DNA of 64,000 bases from Parvularcula oceani (GTDB lineage Bacteria; Pseudomonadota; Alphaproteobacteria; Caulobacterales; Parvularculaceae). The position numbers were made by a program, and so were the translations under genes. The DNA lies in NCBI RefSeq assembly GCF_000733125.1, contig NZ_JPHU01000002.1, positions 310,001-374,000 on the forward strand, read 5' to 3'. Every line of letters starts with the position of its first letter. The first letter of the stretch is position 1. Below, one piece after another: positions 36,029 to 43,842 of the stretch. Under the pieces are notes generated by a model that saw only the letters and a list, made by a program, of their open reading frames with translations, had not been told where the DNA came from and ran no database searches.

Positions 36029-36472
36029 TCAGATCGGCGTGCCCTTGTCGCCGTTCGCCTCGCTCGCCGCGCTCCGCGTTCCGGACCCGCCTGGGCGATC
36101 CTCTTCCGCGACCGGGGCCGAGACGGTGGTGCGCGGCGCTTCTGCCCGCTGGGCAGGAGCGTCTTCGAAGCGGCGCTTCGGCTCTGCCTGCGCGGCCGGC
36201 GCCAGCCTGTCATCGATCGAGAGGATGGCCAAGACGACCTCCGTACCAACGCGCAGAAGAAGCACGCCGACGAGGAATTGCAGCGGCAGGAGGATCAGGA
36301 ACTGGAAGAGATTGGCCCAGAACGGCCCGGTGAACAGGCCGATAAAGGCGGCGATCATTGCGATGACGGTGGCGATCGTCAGGATCGCCAGCAGAACGAA
36401 ATAGGCGAACTTGACGAGGCCCTGACCGAGAGGGCGGTCGAAGCTCAAGAAGCGGCTGATCGCGTCGGACAT
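36029..36472 (-). CDS. DUF4282 membrane protein
   Basis: 147 residues. Two transmembrane helices (about 20-47 and 55-83) in a fold typical of DUF4282 (FLSFDRPLGQGLVKFAYF at the N-terminus, LRVGTEVVLAILSI after helix two). The C-terminal 55 residues are a charged, disordered cytoplasmic tail (AEPKRRFEDAPAQR and on). Function of the family is not known. It lies between polA and the SdhF4-like gene, same strand, 46 bp upstream of the latter. Confidence 0.75.
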   Translation of the reverse strand: MSDAISRFLSFDRPLGQGLVKFAYFVLLAILTIATVIAMIAAFIGLFTGPFWANLFQFLILLPLQFLVGVLLLRVGTEVVLAILSIDDRLAPAAQAEPKRRFEDAPAQRAEAPRTTVSAPVAEEDRPGGSGTRSAASEANGDKGTPI

Positions 36473-36536
36473 CGGAACTCCCCGTTGGATGCAGGCCAGC
36501 GTTAGCGGCCGGCCGGCGCCGCGCAAAGCGTCCCGT

Positions 36537-39344
36537 TCAGTGCGCAGCCTCCCAGTTTCCGGCCGCCTTCGCCTCGACCGCGAGAGGGACCGAGAAGTCG
36601 ACTGCCGGGCGCGCCGCGTCTTCCATGATGCGGGCGACGAGCGCGCAGGTGGCCTCGGCCTCCGCTTCGGGACATTCGAAGACCAGCTCGTCATGGACCT
36701 GCAGCAGCATCTTCGCTCTCAGGCCCTCCTTGCGGAGCGCATCCGGCACGCGGATCATCGCGCGCTTGACCACGTCGGCCGCCGTGCCCTGGATCGGCGC
36801 ATTGATCGCCTGGCGCTCTGCGAAGGCGCGCATATTCCCCTGTTTGGACTTGATGTTCGGCGTATGGCTGCGCCGCCCGAACAAGGTCTCGACATAGCCG
36901 TGCTCGCGCGCGCCCTCGACCGTGTCGTCCATATAGGCGCGGATGCCCGGGAACTTCTTGAAATAGCCCTTGATGTAGTCCGCCGCCCGCTCGCGCTCGA
37001 TGCCGAGGCGATTGGCGAGGCCATAGGCGGAAATGCCGTAGATGATGCCGAAATTGATCATCTTGGCCGAGCGGCGCTGATCGCCCGAGACCTGGTCGAT
37101 CTCCGTCTCGAACATCTCCGAGGCCGTCAGCGCATGCACGTCGATGCCTTCCTGGAAGGCGCGCTTGAGCTCTGGGATATCGGCGATATGGGCGAGGAGG
37201 CGCAGCTCGATCTGGCTGTAATCGGCGGCGACCAGCACATTGCCGGGCTCGGCGACGAAGGCCTGGCGGATCTTGCGGCCCTCCTCCGTCCTGATCGGAA
37301 TGTTCTGAAGGTTCGGGTCGGAGGAGGAGAGGCGGCCCGTCACCGTCTGGGCGAGCGAGAAGCTCGTATGGACCCGCCCCGTCTCGGGATGGATCGCGGA
37401 GACGAGCGCGTCGGTATAGGTGCTCTTGAGCTTTGAAAGCTGGCGCCAGTTCAGGATCTCGCGCGCGACCTCCACGCCCTGCGCGGCGAGATCCTCGAGG
37501 AGGTCGGCGCCCGTCGCCCAGGCGCCGGTCTTGGTCTTCTTGCCGCCGGGCAGGCCGAGCTTGTCGAAGAGGATGTCCCCGATCTGCTTGGGGCTGCCGA
37601 TGTTGAAGCGCTCGCCGGCCGCCTCATAGGCGGCTTCCTCATGCGCGCCCATGCGCTGCGCGAAATCGCCCGACAGGCGCGACAGGACCTCGCGGTCGAC
37701 CTTGATGCCCGCCGCCTCCATGTCGCGGATGACGGGGACGAGGGGACGCTCCACCGTCTCGTAGATGGTGACGAGGCCGTCCTCGATCAGCTTGTCCCGA
37801 AGGACCGTATGGAGGCGCAGCGTGACGTCCGCGTCCTCGGCCGCATAGTCCGTCGCCTCCTTGATCGGCACCTCGTCGAAGGTGCGCTTGTTGCGCCCCG
37901 TGCCCGCGACCTTGGAATAGGGAATGGGTTCGTGGCCGAGATGCCGCTTGGACAGCTCGTCCATGCCGTGCCCGCCAAGGCCGCATTCGGCGGCGTAGGA
38001 CATCAGCATGGTGTCGTCATAGGGGAAGATGTCGACATCGTGCTGAGCGAGCACGACGAGATCGTATTTGAGGTTCTGCCCGATCTTGAGGACCGAAGGA
38101 TCGGTCAGGACAGGGCGCAGGGCCTCCAGCACGTCCTCGGTCTTCAGCTGCGGGGTCTCGCTCTCCCCGCCGAGATCCAGCCCGCCCGAGCCGTGCAGGA
38201 GCGGGACATAGGCCGCTTTGCCCGGCGAGGTGGCGAGGCAGATGCCGACCAGCCGCGCGCGCATGGCGTTGAGGCTGTCGGTCTCGGTGTCGACGGCGAG
38301 GAGCCCCGTCTCATAGGCATCCGCGATGATCGCTTCGAGCGCGGCCATCTCTGTGACCGCCTCGTAGCCTTCGCCGATCGGCTCTGCCGTGTCCTCGGTC
38401 TTTTTCGCCTCGGGCGCGGCCATGCCGCCCGCTTCGCGCACCCGGCGGGTGAGGGTGTTGAATTCCATCTCCTCGAGGAAGGAGACGAGCTTCTCGTGGT
38501 CGAACGGCGCGAGGCCGAAGCTGTCGGGGTCCTCCGGCACGGGCACGTCGCGGCGCAGGGTGACGAGCTCGCGGCTGAGGCGCGCCGCCTCGGCATGCTC
38601 GATCAGGTTCTCGCGGCGCTTCTTCTGCTTGATGCCCTCTGCGCCGTCGAGCAGCGCGTCGAGCGTGCCGAATTCCTCCAGAAGCTGCGCCGCCGTCTTG
38701 GGCCCGATGCCCGGAACGCCGGGCACATTGTCCGAGGTATCGCCCATCAGGGCCTGAAGCTCGATCATCTGCGAGGGGCCGACGCCGTAGCGCTCGCGGA
38801 TCGCCTCCTCGTCGATCACCTTGTTCTTCATGGGATCGAACATGATCGTCCGGTCGGTGACGAGCTGCGTGAGGTCCTTGTCCGACGAGACGATGACCGT
38901 CTCCGCGCCGCGCTCCTCGGCGAGGCGGGCATGGGTCGCCATGATGTCGTCCGCCTCGTAGCCCTCCTGCTCGAGGCAGGGCAGGCCGAAGGCGCAGGTC
39001 GCCTCCTTGATGAGCGGAATCTGGACGAGGAGGTCTTCGGGCGTCTCCGAGCGGTTCGCCTTGTATTCCGCATAGAGGTCGTTGCGGAAGGTGTAGCTCG
39101 ACTTGTCGAAGACCACCGCGAAATGGGTCGGCGTGCCCATGTGCTCGACCGCGTCGTTATGGGCGTCGCTGAGCAGCTTCCACAGCATGTTGCAGAAGAC
39201 GTGGACCGCCCCGATCGGCAGGCCGTCCAATTTACGGGTCAGCGCCTGGGCATTGGCCATGCCGTGATAGGCGCGGAAGATATAGGCCGAGCCGTCGACG
39301 AGATAGAGGCGGCTGTCGGGGCCGAGAGGCGTGTCCTGAGGCAT
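36537..39344 (-). CDS. polA: DNA polymerase I
   Basis: Repair and Okazaki-fragment polymerase, 935 residues with all three domains. 5'-3' exonuclease (1-290): YLVDGSAYIFRAYHG, GYEADDIMAT, GDTSDNVPGVPGIGPKTAAQLL. 3'-5' exonuclease (about 325-520): AVDTETDSLNAM with intact Asp/Glu, so proofreading is probably active. Polymerase (about 540-935): motif A VAADYSQIELRLLAHI, motif B RRSAKMINFGIIYGIS and motif C LLQVHDELVFE. Single gene. Confidence 0.97.
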   Translation of the reverse strand: MPQDTPLGPDSRLYLVDGSAYIFRAYHGMANAQALTRKLDGLPIGAVHVFCNMLWKLLSDAHNDAVEHMGTPTHFAVVFDKSSYTFRNDLYAEYKANRSETPEDLLVQIPLIKEATCAFGLPCLEQEGYEADDIMATHARLAEERGAETVIVSSDKDLTQLVTDRTIMFDPMKNKVIDEEAIRERYGVGPSQMIELQALMGDTSDNVPGVPGIGPKTAAQLLEEFGTLDALLDGAEGIKQKKRRENLIEHAEAARLSRELVTLRRDVPVPEDPDSFGLAPFDHEKLVSFLEEMEFNTLTRRVREAGGMAAPEAKKTEDTAEPIGEGYEAVTEMAALEAIIADAYETGLLAVDTETDSLNAMRARLVGICLATSPGKAAYVPLLHGSGGLDLGGESETPQLKTEDVLEALRPVLTDPSVLKIGQNLKYDLVVLAQHDVDIFPYDDTMLMSYAAECGLGGHGMDELSKRHLGHEPIPYSKVAGTGRNKRTFDEVPIKEATDYAAEDADVTLRLHTVLRDKLIEDGLVTIYETVERPLVPVIRDMEAAGIKVDREVLSRLSGDFAQRMGAHEEAAYEAAGERFNIGSPKQIGDILFDKLGLPGGKKTKTGAWATGADLLEDLAAQGVEVAREILNWRQLSKLKSTYTDALVSAIHPETGRVHTSFSLAQTVTGRLSSSDPNLQNIPIRTEEGRKIRQAFVAEPGNVLVAADYSQIELRLLAHIADIPELKRAFQEGIDVHALTASEMFETEIDQVSGDQRRSAKMINFGIIYGISAYGLANRLGIERERAADYIKGYFKKFPGIRAYMDDTVEGAREHGYVETLFGRRSHTPNIKSKQGNMRAFAERQAINAPIQGTAADVVKRAMIRVPDALRKEGLRAKMLLQVHDELVFECPEAEAEATCALVARIMEDAARPAVDFSVPLAVEAKAAGNWEAAH

Positions 39345-39398
39345 GGGGTGCAGGTAGCGCCAAGCGCGCGCTCCGCCTAGCGCCGTTTCAGGCGGGGG

Positions 39399-40700
39399 TC
39401 ACTCGGCGACGAGGCTGAGGCCGGCCCGCTCTGCCAGGAAACGCCGCTCCTCGGCGGGATCGAAGCGGTCCCGGATGAAGCGCGCCATCTTGGGCTGGAT
39501 CTGGCCGCGCCATTTCGAGCCGTTGAAGACGCCGTAATGACCCGCGCCCTTCTGGACGTAGTCGATTTTGTCCGCCTTCGGGATTCCTGTGCACAGGTCG
39601 TGGGCGGCCTGGGTCTGCCCGATGCCCGAGATGTCGTCGAGCTCGCCCTCGACCGTCATCAGGCCGCAATCGGCGATGACGCCCGGATCGACGAGTTCGC
39701 CGCGATGCACGAACAGGCCGCGCGGCAGAAGATATTCCTGGAACACGTCATGGATCGTCTGGAGGTAGAACTCGGATGTCATGTCGCAGACCGACAGATA
39801 TTCGTCATAGAAGCGGACATGCTTGTCCGCGGCGTCCTCGTCGCCCTGGATCAGGTTCTCGAAATAGTCCCACTGGGCTTCGGCGTGCCGCTCGGCATTC
39901 ATCGACATGAAGCTGAAGAGCTGGAGGAAGCCCGGATAGACGCGCCGCGTCACCCCGGCATAGGGGGCGGGCACGGTCTGGATCATGTTGCTCTCGAACC
40001 ATTCGAAGGCGCGCTGCTCGGCCAAGAGGTTGGTCACGGTGGGCGAGCGGCGGGCGTCGATGGGCGAACCCATGATCGTCATGCTGCGCGGCCGGGCCGG
40101 ATCGTCCGCCTTGGCCATCACCGCCGCGGCGGCGACCAGCGCCGGGCCCGGCTGGCAGACCGCGACCGTATGGGCGCCGGGTCCGATCACCTGCAGGAAG
40201 TCGATCAGGTAGTCGATATAGTCGTTGAGGTCGAAACGGCCCTGGAAGATCGGCACGTCCCGCGCATCGGTCCAGTCCGTGATGAAGACCTCGTGATCGG
40301 GCAGCATGGCCTGAACCGTCCCGCGCAGAAGCGTCGCGTGATGGCCCGACATGGGCGCGACGATGAGCACGCGCGGGTCGGGCTCGGTGCGCCCGGCGGC
40401 GCGCAGCGCATCCCGGTCGCGGCGAAAGCGCAGGAGGCTCCCGAAGGGGCGCTCGCAGACGGTCTCGACCGAGACGGGCACGCGGTGGCCGTCGATCTCC
40501 GCATCGTCGAGGCCCCAGGCCGGCTTGCCGTAGCGGCGGGTCGTGCTCTCGAAGACGCTGTAGCCGGCGCTCGCCGCCCTGGCCGCAGCGCTGCCGCGGA
40601 AGGGGTTGAGGGGATGTTCCGCCGCCTCGTGCGCCGCATGGGCGAAGGCCCGCAGGGGCGCGACGGCCTGATGGCCGAGTTCATAGGCGACGTAGAGCAT
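39399..40700 (-). CDS. phaZ: Intracellular polyhydroxyalkanoate depolymerase
   Basis: Degrades stored poly-3-hydroxybutyrate granules. 433 residues, normal for the intracellular type, with the nucleophile Cys182 in V-C-Q-P-G (as in the Ralstonia enzyme), YELGHQAVAPLRAFA at the N-terminus, ITDWTDARDVP and the His-containing GAGHYGVFNGSKWR near the C-terminus. A GGGAGG ribosome site precedes the ATG. Supports a PHB-storing lifestyle; isocitrate lyase and malic enzyme elsewhere in the window would use the acetyl-CoA released. Confidence 0.94.
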   Translation of the reverse strand: MLYVAYELGHQAVAPLRAFAHAAHEAAEHPLNPFRGSAAARAASAGYSVFESTTRRYGKPAWGLDDAEIDGHRVPVSVETVCERPFGSLLRFRRDRDALRAAGRTEPDPRVLIVAPMSGHHATLLRGTVQAMLPDHEVFITDWTDARDVPIFQGRFDLNDYIDYLIDFLQVIGPGAHTVAVCQPGPALVAAAAVMAKADDPARPRSMTIMGSPIDARRSPTVTNLLAEQRAFEWFESNMIQTVPAPYAGVTRRVYPGFLQLFSFMSMNAERHAEAQWDYFENLIQGDEDAADKHVRFYDEYLSVCDMTSEFYLQTIHDVFQEYLLPRGLFVHRGELVDPGVIADCGLMTVEGELDDISGIGQTQAAHDLCTGIPKADKIDYVQKGAGHYGVFNGSKWRGQIQPKMARFIRDRFDPAEERRFLAERAGLSLVAE

Positions 40701-40740
40701 TCAGGCCTCCCGCATTCGAAGGCGCAGCATGCTGCATCGC

Positions 40741-40779
40741 AAAAAATTCGGCAAGGGGAGCGTTTCCGCCCCGCCCGAA
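40741..40779 (-). terminator. Intrinsic terminator of the SCO1 gene
   Basis: On the minus strand, an imperfect stem (outer TTCGG/CCGAA, inner GGGG/CCCC) is followed by six T. It lies 10 bp past the SCO1 stop and 40 bp before phaZ. Confidence 0.6.
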
Positions 40780-40788
40780 CGTGCGGTT

Positions 40789-41367
40789 TCAGAGATAGCG
40801 GGAGATGACGGCCGCGATGTCCTCGGGCGCCATGGCATCGTCGAGCGCCACCACCGGCTGCCCGCTCGCATCGGTCAGGAAGAACATGGACTGGTGATCG
40901 ACCGTGTAGCCCATCGCGCTGTCCTGAAGCGGGACCTTGGCGGCGAAGACCTTCATCGCCTCGCGCGCCTCGCGCAGGGCCTCCTCGTCGCCGGTCAGGC
41001 CGAGAATGCGCGGATCGAAGGCGAGGTACTGGCTCAGCCGCTCCGGCGTGTCGCGTTCGGGATCGACCGAGATGAAGAGCGGCTGGATCTCGTCCGCCCT
41101 GCGGCCGAGCGCATCGAGGCTCGCGGACATGACGCCGAGCGCCGTTGGGCAGACATCGGGACAGCTCGCAAAGCCGAAATAGATCAGCATGGGCTCGCCT
41201 TCGAACCGTTCGTCGGTCGCGGGCGCGCCGGTCTGGTCGACGAGGTCGAAATCGGCGCGGAAGGCCTCGTTCAGCGCGATCTCGCCCGCGCGCGGGCGCT
41301 CATCGGCGCAGGCCGCCGCAAGAGGCAGAAGTCCGAAAAGGGCGAGGCGGGAAAGCGTCGCTGCCAT
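40789..41367 (-). CDS. senC: SCO1/SenC family copper chaperone lipoprotein
   Basis: Delivers copper to the CuA site of cytochrome c oxidase; also linked to redox signalling. 192 residues. Lipoprotein signal ends in L-A-A-A-C20. Copper ligands are Cys69 and Cys73 in C-P-D-V-C-P and His158 in V-D-H-Q-S. Start chosen at MAATLSRL because it yields this signal; a longer frame crosses the regB start. It is head to head with regB across 43 bp, the same gene set as regB-senC-regA in Rhodobacter. Confidence 0.93.
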   Translation of the reverse strand: MAATLSRLALFGLLPLAAACADERPRAGEIALNEAFRADFDLVDQTGAPATDERFEGEPMLIYFGFASCPDVCPTALGVMSASLDALGRRADEIQPLFISVDPERDTPERLSQYLAFDPRILGLTGDEEALREAREAMKVFAAKVPLQDSAMGYTVDHQSMFFLTDASGQPVVALDDAMAPEDIAAVISRYL

Positions 41368-41410
41368 GGGTCGCGTCTCCTTCACGTTTTCCCTGCTATA
41401 GGAAGCCTCG

Positions 41411-42784
41411 ATGACCAATACCATGATGCTCGACGCCACAGCGCCGCGTCCGCTCGCCGCCTTCCGCCTGCGCACCGCCATCGGGATGCGCTGGTTCGCC
41501 GTGGCCGGCCAGCTCGGCGTGGTGATCGCCGTCCATTTCGGCTTCGGCTTTCCGCTGCCGCTCGGCCCGCTGCTCGCGGTGATCGCGGTCGGCCTGTCGA
41601 TGAACCTCTATATGGTGTTCCGGCAGCCGCGGCCCGGCGCGCCTCTGACCGAGCGCGGCATCCTGACCCATCTCGGCTTCGACACGCTGCAGATCTCGGT
41701 GATCCTGTTCCTGACCGGCGGCATCCAGAACCCCTTCGCGGTGTGGCTGGTCATGCCGGCCATGCTGGCGGCGAGCGCGCTGCCGACGCGCCAGGCGGTG
41801 GGCGTGGTCGGCCTCGTCCTCCTGTCCCTGACGGTTCTGGCGCTGGTCCATTATCCGCTTCCCTGGGTGACGCCGGAAGGGTTCGCCCTGCCGCGCATCT
41901 ACAATCTCGGCCTCTGGGCCGCCATGGTGCTCGCCGTGGCCTTCACCTCCGCCTATGCGCACGGCGTCGCCCGCGAGCAGGCCAAGCTCGCCGCGGCGCT
42001 CGCCGCCACCCAGACCGCGCTCGCCCAGGAAGAGCGGCTGGCGGCGCTGGACGGCCTCGCCGCGGCGGCGGCGCATGAACTCGGCACGCCGCTCGGCACC
42101 ATCCTCGTCACCGCGCGGGAGATGGAGCGGGAGCTCGACGGCGACCTGCGGGAAGATGCGCAGCTCCTAATCTCCCAGACCCAGCGATGCCAGAGGATCC
42201 TGCGCCGCCTGTCGAGCGCGGGCCAGGCGGGCGACGCCGTCCACAACGTCCTCTCGCTCGATGCCCTGCTGCGGGAAGCGGCGAAGCCGTTCCTCGCGCA
42301 GGGCGACGGATCCGCGCAGGACGTGCCGCGCCTCTCCTTCGACCTTGATCCCCGCTCGGACGCGCCGATGCCGGACCGCCTCCAGCGCCGGCCGGAGGTC
42401 ATTTACGGGCTGCGCAACCTGATCGAGAACGCGATGAAATACGCCGCCGAGACGGTGGCGATCGAGGCCTCCTGGTCGGAGCGCTTCCTGACCATCGCCG
42501 TGCGCGACGACGGCCCGGGCTTTCCCGCCGACGTTCTCGGCCGCCTCGGCGAGCCCTATCCGCGCGCGGAGGCGGTCCGCCAGAAGGAACGGATGCAAAA
42601 GGCCGGTCTCGGCCTCGGCTTCTTCATCGCCAAGACCCTGCTCGAACGAACGGGCGCAACGCTGGAGCACGGCAATGCGCCGGGCGGCGGCGCCTATGTG
42701 GAGGTGACATGGCCATTGGCGAATTTGCGGATCAGACCTACTTCACGCGGGAAGACCCGGCCGATCGAGACCGTAACGGCGTAA
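41411..42784 (+). CDS. regB: Redox sensor histidine kinase RegB/PrrB/ActS
   Basis: Global redox sensor kinase, 457 residues. Six transmembrane helices (about 30-185), the ubiquinone-binding motif G-G-I-Q-N-P-F (103-109), the H-box with His222 in A-H-E-L-G-T-P-L, the redox-active Cys260 in Q-R-C-Q-R-I-L, and the ATP-binding N-box NLIENAMKY with D-D-G-P-G-F. All residues known to matter in Rhodobacter RegB are intact, so quinone/redox sensing is expected. regA follows 13 bp later. Confidence 0.95.
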   Translation: MTNTMMLDATAPRPLAAFRLRTAIGMRWFAVAGQLGVVIAVHFGFGFPLPLGPLLAVIAVGLSMNLYMVFRQPRPGAPLTERGILTHLGFDTLQISVILFLTGGIQNPFAVWLVMPAMLAASALPTRQAVGVVGLVLLSLTVLALVHYPLPWVTPEGFALPRIYNLGLWAAMVLAVAFTSAYAHGVAREQAKLAAALAATQTALAQEERLAALDGLAAAAAHELGTPLGTILVTAREMERELDGDLREDAQLLISQTQRCQRILRRLSSAGQAGDAVHNVLSLDALLREAAKPFLAQGDGSAQDVPRLSFDLDPRSDAPMPDRLQRRPEVIYGLRNLIENAMKYAAETVAIEASWSERFLTIAVRDDGPGFPADVLGRLGEPYPRAEAVRQKERMQKAGLGLGFFIAKTLLERTGATLEHGNAPGGGAYVEVTWPLANLRIRPTSRGKTRPIETVTA

Positions 42785-42797
42785 GAGGGAGCCAGAC

Positions 42798-43352
42798 ATG
42801 ACCGAGACCGAAACCGTGAACCTGCCCGACGACAGGAGCTGCCTCATCCTCGACGATGACCAGCCCTTCCGGACCCGCCTGGGGCGCGCGATGGACAAGC
42901 GGGGCTTCGCCACCGTGCTTGCCGAGACCGTTGCCGAGGCGAAACAGATGATCCGCGACAGCGCGCCCGCCTTCGCCGTCGTCGACCTCCGGCTCGATGA
43001 CGGGGACGGCATCGAGGTGGTGAACGCGCTGCATGAACGCCGTCCCGATGCGCGGGCGGTGGTGCTGACGGGCTATGGCAATATCACGACCGCCGTCGCC
43101 GCGGTGAAGGCGGGCGCGATCGACTATCTCGCCAAGCCCGCCGATGCGGACGACGTGCAGAAGGCGCTTCTGGCCGAGGGCGGCGAGCTGCCCGAGCCGC
43201 CGGAAAATCCGATGTCGGCGGACCGCGTCCGCTGGGAGCACATCCAGAGGGTCTACGAGCTGTGCGGCCACAACGTGTCCGAGACGGCGCGACGCCTCGG
43301 CATGCACCGCCGGACGCTGCAACGGATTCTGGCGAAGCGCGCGCCGGTCTGA
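42798..43352 (+). CDS. regA: Response regulator RegA/PrrA/ActR
   Basis: DNA-binding partner of RegB. 184 residues: receiver domain with the acidic pocket LDDD (18-21), phospho-acceptor Asp63 in V-V-D-L-R-L, T-G-Y-G and K-P; a proline-rich linker (EPPENP) and a C-terminal Fis-type helix-turn-helix (NVSETARRLGMHRRTLQRIL). It controls energy and carbon metabolism genes in relatives. Its stop is 4 bp from the convergent ASCH gene. Confidence 0.95.
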   Translation: MTETETVNLPDDRSCLILDDDQPFRTRLGRAMDKRGFATVLAETVAEAKQMIRDSAPAFAVVDLRLDDGDGIEVVNALHERRPDARAVVLTGYGNITTAVAAVKAGAIDYLAKPADADDVQKALLAEGGELPEPPENPMSADRVRWEHIQRVYELCGHNVSETARRLGMHRRTLQRILAKRAPV

Positions 43353-43356
43353 CGTC

Positions 43357-43836
43357 TCAGACTTCCCCTTCGGCTGCGTAGAGCAGCTCGAAGGTTTCGA
43401 AGACGACCGGCAAATCCTGCGAGAAGGTGTCGGCCGTGTTCGCGAGGACGCGCCGGTAGTAGGCTCCGTGCACGCTTCGCCAGGAGCTGAGCGAGCCGTC
43501 CCCTTCGCCTTCTGCGGCGGCGTGCGCCTCCGTGACGTCACGGAAGCGGAGAATTTCCACCCGTTCGGTCCGAAGAAGGCATCGGGCTCGCCCCGCGAAG
43601 TCCGTGACGATGTGCAGGTCGCCGACCTGCGGCACCGGTTGACCCGAAGCGCGCAATTCAGCCAACGAAGGAGCGGTCGCCCGCTTTTTTCCTGCAAGCA
43701 CGAGGTCCAGGCAGGCGTCGGCGTCCGCCTCGTTGTCGCAGAAGTGCCAGGCCGGTGGGACAGGTCCGCGCGGAGCTGCGTGCTGAGGCCGGCTCGCGAG
43801 ATAGGCGCGCCACAGCGCTTCGGGCGTGAGCGTCAT
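43357..43836 (-). CDS. ASCH-domain protein
   Basis: 159 residues with the ASCH fold, related to PUA domains and thought to bind RNA or modified nucleosides; some members are amidohydrolases of acetylcytidine. Recognised from FCDNEADADACLDLVLAGKKRATAPSL-type segment (about 32-58), PQVGDLHIVTDFAGRA and the C-terminal WRSVHGAYYRRVL. Located between regA (convergent) and the malic enzyme gene (same strand, 6 bp). Substrate unknown. Confidence 0.8.
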   Translation of the reverse strand: MTLTPEALWRAYLASRPQHAAPRGPVPPAWHFCDNEADADACLDLVLAGKKRATAPSLAELRASGQPVPQVGDLHIVTDFAGRARCLLRTERVEILRFRDVTEAHAAAEGEGDGSLSSWRSVHGAYYRRVLANTADTFSQDLPVVFETFELLYAAEGEV

Positions 43837-43842
43837 CGAAGG

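Noticed and set aside
43357-43836. ASCH protein as part of a defence or toxin system
   Set aside because: Neighbours are regA and maeB, ordinary housekeeping genes, and nothing else suggests defence.
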